From: Thermococcus sp. 21S9
GTDB taxonomy: Archaea > Methanobacteriota_B > Thermococci > Thermococcales > Thermococcaceae
Reading direction: 5' to 3'
DNA: 64,000 nucleotides
NCBI RefSeq assembly: GCF_012027635.1
Contig: NZ_SNUS01000001.1
Span: 682,001 to 746,000 of the forward strand
Shown: positions 61,177 to 64,000 of the stretch, piece by piece
How the letters are laid out: each line of letters begins with the position of its first letter
Numbering within the stretch: the stretch's first letter is position 1
Program-made: the position numbers and the translations under genes
The notes under the pieces: generated by a model
Database searches by the model: none
Told to the model about the DNA's origin: nothing
What the model saw: the letters and a program-made list of their open reading frames with translations, nothing else

Positions 61177-62295
61177 ATGGAGAGCCTCAGAATAGCCTTC
61201 GTCTATGACGTGGTCTACCCCTGGGTTAAAGGGGGTGTTGAGAAGCGGATTTATGAGCTGGCTAGGCGGTTGGCCAGTTCTCATGAGGTCCACGTCTACG
61301 GCTACAAACACTGGGATGGGGCGAATGATATCGAGCGCGAGGGGATTCACTACCACGGTACCGTTCGTGTCGACAACCTGTACTCAGGTGGAAGACGTTC
61401 AATTCTCCCTCCACTGCTCCACTCGCTCTCACTCGTCTCCCGGCTCAAGGGCGAGCGCTTTGATGTCGTTGACTGCCAGGCGAGTCCTTATCTCCCCGCG
61501 TACTCCCTCGGGCTCCTTGGCATGGAGAACGTCCTCATAACCTGGCACGAGTTCTGGGGTGATTATTGGCTCGACTACCTCGGCCGGGCCGGTCTCCTCG
61601 GGAAAACCCTCGAGAGGGGCCTTTTCTCCTTTGAAAGGCACGTTTCCGTCTCCCAGAAGACGAGGCTCGACCTCTTAAACGCCGGTCTCAGGAAGCCGGT
61701 TTACCTCGTTCCCAACGGCATAGACCTCAATCTTATTCGTTCGGTAAAGCACTCGAATCTGGAGTCGGATTTCCTCTTCGTTGGCAGATTAATACCCGAG
61801 AAGGGCGTTGACTTCCTCCTACGCTCTCTGGCTCTGCTTAAAAATGAGTTCCCAGACTTCAGGGCAATCATAGCCGGTGACGGCCCCGAACGGGGAAAGC
61901 TTGAACTCCTCGCCCGGGAACTTGGAATCGATGATAACGTCACCTTCACGGGCTTTTTGAAGGATTACGAAGACGTTATTGCCCTCATGAAGGCCTCAAA
62001 GGTCTTCGCGTTTCCCTCGCGGAGGGAGGGCTTCGGCATGGTCGTCCTCGAGGCGATGGCCTCTGGTCTCCCTGTGGTAACCGTTGAGCACCCTATGAAC
62101 GCCTCGATGCACCTTGTTGAGGACGGCAAAACGGGCTTCGTCGTTCCTCTGGAGGAGGAATCCTTCTCCCGGGCGCTGATGCTCGCTCATGAGAACTCTT
62201 CAAGGCTGGGGAGAATCGCGAAGGGGAATGCCGAACACTATGACTGGGACGAGATTGTTAGGGAGCTTCTCACGGTCTACGGGGTGGTTGAATGA
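61177..62295 (+). CDS. glycosyltransferase family 4 enzyme (first)
   Basis: 372 aa, GT-B fold. The opening RIAFVYDVVYPWVKGGVEKRIYELARRL carries the acceptor-side Gly-rich motif. The donor half starts near DFLFVGRLIPEKGVDFLLRSLALL and has FPSRREGFGMVVLEAMASGLPVV with the Glu-x7-Glu nucleotide-sugar motif. Transfers a sugar to a lipid- or glycan-linked acceptor in the cytoplasm. ATG 61177 lies about 25 bases from CTTATAAAC, so it may be leaderless; GTG 61171 is an alternative. The stop overlaps the next start (ATGA). Confidence 0.95.
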   Translation: MESLRIAFVYDVVYPWVKGGVEKRIYELARRLASSHEVHVYGYKHWDGANDIEREGIHYHGTVRVDNLYSGGRRSILPPLLHSLSLVSRLKGERFDVVDCQASPYLPAYSLGLLGMENVLITWHEFWGDYWLDYLGRAGLLGKTLERGLFSFERHVSVSQKTRLDLLNAGLRKPVYLVPNGIDLNLIRSVKHSNLESDFLFVGRLIPEKGVDFLLRSLALLKNEFPDFRAIIAGDGPERGKLELLARELGIDDNVTFTGFLKDYEDVIALMKASKVFAFPSRREGFGMVVLEAMASGLPVVTVEHPMNASMHLVEDGKTGFVVPLEEESFSRALMLAHENSSRLGRIAKGNAEHYDWDEIVRELLTVYGVVE

Positions 62296-63266
62296 AGGTC
62301 TGCCTGATAGTCCGGCGCTTGAGCACCAAAGCTGGAGGAATCGCCGTCTACACAAGGAACTTAATCAGGACCCTCGAGCGGGAGGGGCACGAGGTCGAGC
62401 TGTCGCCCGGCGAGAGGTTTTCGTACTTCCTCTGGCAGTTCTTCAGGGTTCCCCTCTGGCTCGTCCGTTCGAAATGCGATGCCTACCATGCCGTCGGCGT
62501 TATAGAGGGTATAACGCTCCCGTTCTTCAAGCCGAAGGCGGAAAAGCGGGTCACGATACACGATTTAATCCCCCTGAAGCACCCGAGGAAGGGATTCAAA
62601 GGCCTCTTCGAGCGCCTCTTCATTCGCCTCGGTCTTATCTCGGCGAGGAAATGCGACGTGGTTTACGCAGTCTCCCACCTGACGAAGGTCGATTTGGTCC
62701 GCTTCGCGGGTATTTCAGAGGATAAGATAAAGGTCGTTCACCAGCCGATAGACGAGCGCTTTCTCATTGAACCACCCCATGCCGGGAAGTTCAGGGAGAA
62801 GGGGAAGTTCATGGTGGGATACATCTCGAGGATGGACTACCACAAGAGGCACGCCCTTCTAGTTGAACTGTTCAAGCAGTGGGACAATCCGAACGCCAGA
62901 CTTCTCTTGGCCGGAACCGGGGAAGAGTTCGAGCGCGTTAAAAAGCTGGCCGAAGGCGATGAGCGGATAAAACTCCTCGGTTTCATACCCGATGAGGAGC
63001 TGGTTGAGTTCTATGACTCGCTCGATGTCTACGTTCATGCGTCAAAATACGAGGGCTGGGGCCTGCCGATTGTTGAGGCCCTCGCCAGGGAAAAGCCCGT
63101 TATCGTTTTTGAGGATGCAGAGATACCGGGGGAAGTTAAGGGGCGGTGCGTGGTAGTGTCACATGCTAATTTCGCGAATATTCTTGATAAAATGTGTCTT
63201 GATAAAAAATTCCTTAAGAAACTCTCCATTTCAAAGTTAGAAGCTTTGAAAACTCTTCTTCAGTGA
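62292..63266 (+). CDS. glycosyltransferase family 4 enzyme (second)
   Basis: 324 aa, GT-B fold. LSTKAGGIAVYTRNLIRTLEREGHEVEL at the start; VGYISRMDYHKRHALLVELFKQW and VHASKYEGWGLPIVEALAREKPVIVFEDAEIPG are the donor motifs. Overlaps the first GT4 gene by 4 bases. After about 63150 the sequence becomes AT-rich and the C-terminus (DKMCLDKKFLKKLSISKLEALKTLLQ) looks short compared with the family, so the gene may have been joined to incoming DNA here. Its last 53 bases overlap the opposing GT2 gene. Confidence 0.92.
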   Translation: MKVCLIVRRLSTKAGGIAVYTRNLIRTLEREGHEVELSPGERFSYFLWQFFRVPLWLVRSKCDAYHAVGVIEGITLPFFKPKAEKRVTIHDLIPLKHPRKGFKGLFERLFIRLGLISARKCDVVYAVSHLTKVDLVRFAGISEDKIKVVHQPIDERFLIEPPHAGKFREKGKFMVGYISRMDYHKRHALLVELFKQWDNPNARLLLAGTGEEFERVKKLAEGDERIKLLGFIPDEELVEFYDSLDVYVHASKYEGWGLPIVEALAREKPVIVFEDAEIPGEVKGRCVVVSHANFANILDKMCLDKKFLKKLSISKLEALKTLLQ

Positions 63267-64000
63267 TGCGTTTTTGTATTCGCTTTTTTTCTCGGAACAT
63301 CTCTGGAAGGATGCGGAATAGCATTGTGTATCCCTTCACTACTGCTTTAACTTTTCCTCTTAGAACTACGTTGTATACTGCATAGAGCACGTTACCGAGG
63401 ATATATAGGGGGGCATACCTCCTGGGAAGATTCAGAAATGCGCAAATAAGATGCCCCTTGAGAGAATGGGAAACGGCAAGGTCGCTTACTTCAAGTCCCC
63501 CCGTGCTTTTTCCTCCATAGTGGTAAGCTATTGCAGAGGGTTCGTAGATTAATGGGAATCCCGCCCATCTTATTCTTGATGCAAGGTCTGTGTCTTCGTA
63601 GTATAGGAAGAATAACCTATCATTGAACAGCCCTGCTTCAAGTAATGCCTTAGAAGAGTACAAGGCGCAGGCCGCACATAATGTTGGGACTTCTTCTTTT
63701 GTTGAAAATTCTGTTTTGGGTCTGAATTTTCCCCTATCAAAGCTGTATCCGTTCTTTGAATATTCTCCCCCTGCACTGTCAATCAACTCGGGATTCCTTG
63801 CCCAGAGGATTTTGGGGGCAACTGCACCTGCGTGTGTGCGTTCTGATGTTTGGACCAACTTCGTAATTGTTTCAGGTGTTATGAGTGCGTCATCATTGAG
63901 GAGAAGTATGTAGTCTGCATTCAGAACACTTAGAGCAAACTTTATTCCGACATTGTTTCCTCCGCCAAATCCATAATTTTCTCTGTTTTTTATCAGGATA
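63214..64000 (-). CDS. glycosyltransferase family 2 enzyme (5' end beyond the window)
   Basis: About 262 C-terminal residues visible; the frame is open to the right edge. ENYGFGGGNNVGI and YILLLNDDALITPETI are the GT-A nucleotide-sugar motifs of rhamnosyltransferase-like GT2 enzymes. FFLYYEDTDLASRIRWAGFPLIYEPSAIAYHYGGKST carries the ED motif with the catalytic Asp and a late His. A membrane-associated helical tail follows. Much lower GC than the genes to its left. Probably part of a surface polysaccharide or N-glycan cluster that continues to the right. Confidence 0.93.
   Translation of the reverse strand, partial: ILIKNRENYGFGGGNNVGIKFALSVLNADYILLLNDDALITPETITKLVQTSERTHAGAVAPKILWARNPELIDSAGGEYSKNGYSFDRGKFRPKTEFSTKEEVPTLCAACALYSSKALLEAGLFNDRLFFLYYEDTDLASRIRWAGFPLIYEPSAIAYHYGGKSTGGLEVSDLAVSHSLKGHLICAFLNLPRRYAPLYILGNVLYAVYNVVLRGKVKAVVKGYTMLFRILPEMFREKKRIQKRITEEEFSKLLTLKWRVS

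Overview
The window is a piece of a Thermococcales chromosome, most likely Thermococcus. Grounds: a family D DNA polymerase (both subunits), one Orc1/Cdc6, RadA and NucS; two surface proteins ending in the CGP-CTERM signal that I know only from this order; ADP-forming acetyl-CoA synthetase; a CRISPR repeat of the Thermococcus/Pyrococcus type; and archaeal promoters (TTTAAA/TTTATA about 25-30 bases before the start, often leaderless) with GGTG or GGAGG ribosome sites. Genes are packed on both strands, with many 1-50 base overlaps. I see no rRNA or tRNA gene.

Layout. 1-9.8 kb is the replication origin neighbourhood: polC (DP2, cut by the left edge), polB (DP1) and orc1 on the minus strand, then about 0.7 kb of AT-rich origin DNA with three strong origin recognition boxes (ORBs), then a K+ channel gene and radA on the plus strand. 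Many mini-ORBs (TTTCCA[C/G]TGGAAA) surround it, several inside coding sequence, most strikingly in the acidic linker of DP1. 10.5-13.5 kb is an accessory island: a secreted precursor with a very Cys-rich, halocin C8-like C-terminus between two related multi-pass membrane proteins, one with an apparent one-base frameshift at its start. 13.6-24.2 kb returns to core genes: nucS, a proteasome-chaperone-like gene, an MTA phosphorylase / MTA deaminase / DUF835 / macro-domain / NAD(P)HX-repair series, a regulator-DUF211-regulator operon and acdA. 24.7-25.95 kb is an orphan CRISPR array (19 repeats, 18 spacers) with its leader on the left and no cas genes.

26-33.4 kb holds an MBL hydrolase, an EamA transporter, a lone AF2212-type antitoxin, trpS (with a candidate Trp-containing leader peptide), a fumarylacetoacetase-family enzyme, a Trm14-like tRNA methylase, a circularly permuted GTPase and a TIGR04076-type protein. 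33.4-40 kb is a Tad/type IV pilus-like export module (DUF515 protein, exported protein, ATPase with a repeated N-terminal motif, two TadC-like membrane proteins) without visible pilins. 41.4-45.5 kb is a MoxR/DUF58/DUF4129 cluster. 46.5-49 kb carries two CGP-CTERM surface proteins. 49-61 kb contains carboxypeptidase M32, a geranylgeranyl-reductase-type flavoprotein, pyroglutamyl peptidase, a DUF460 protein, a duplicated membrane-protein/winged-helix module, a VapBC-type pair, TtuA, a KaiC-like protein without a P-loop and a site-2 protease. 61.2 kb to the right edge is a glycosyltransferase locus whose base composition becomes AT-rich after about 63.15 kb, which suggests the edge of a transferred surface-glycan island.

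All family assignments come from reading the sequence; no database search was run.
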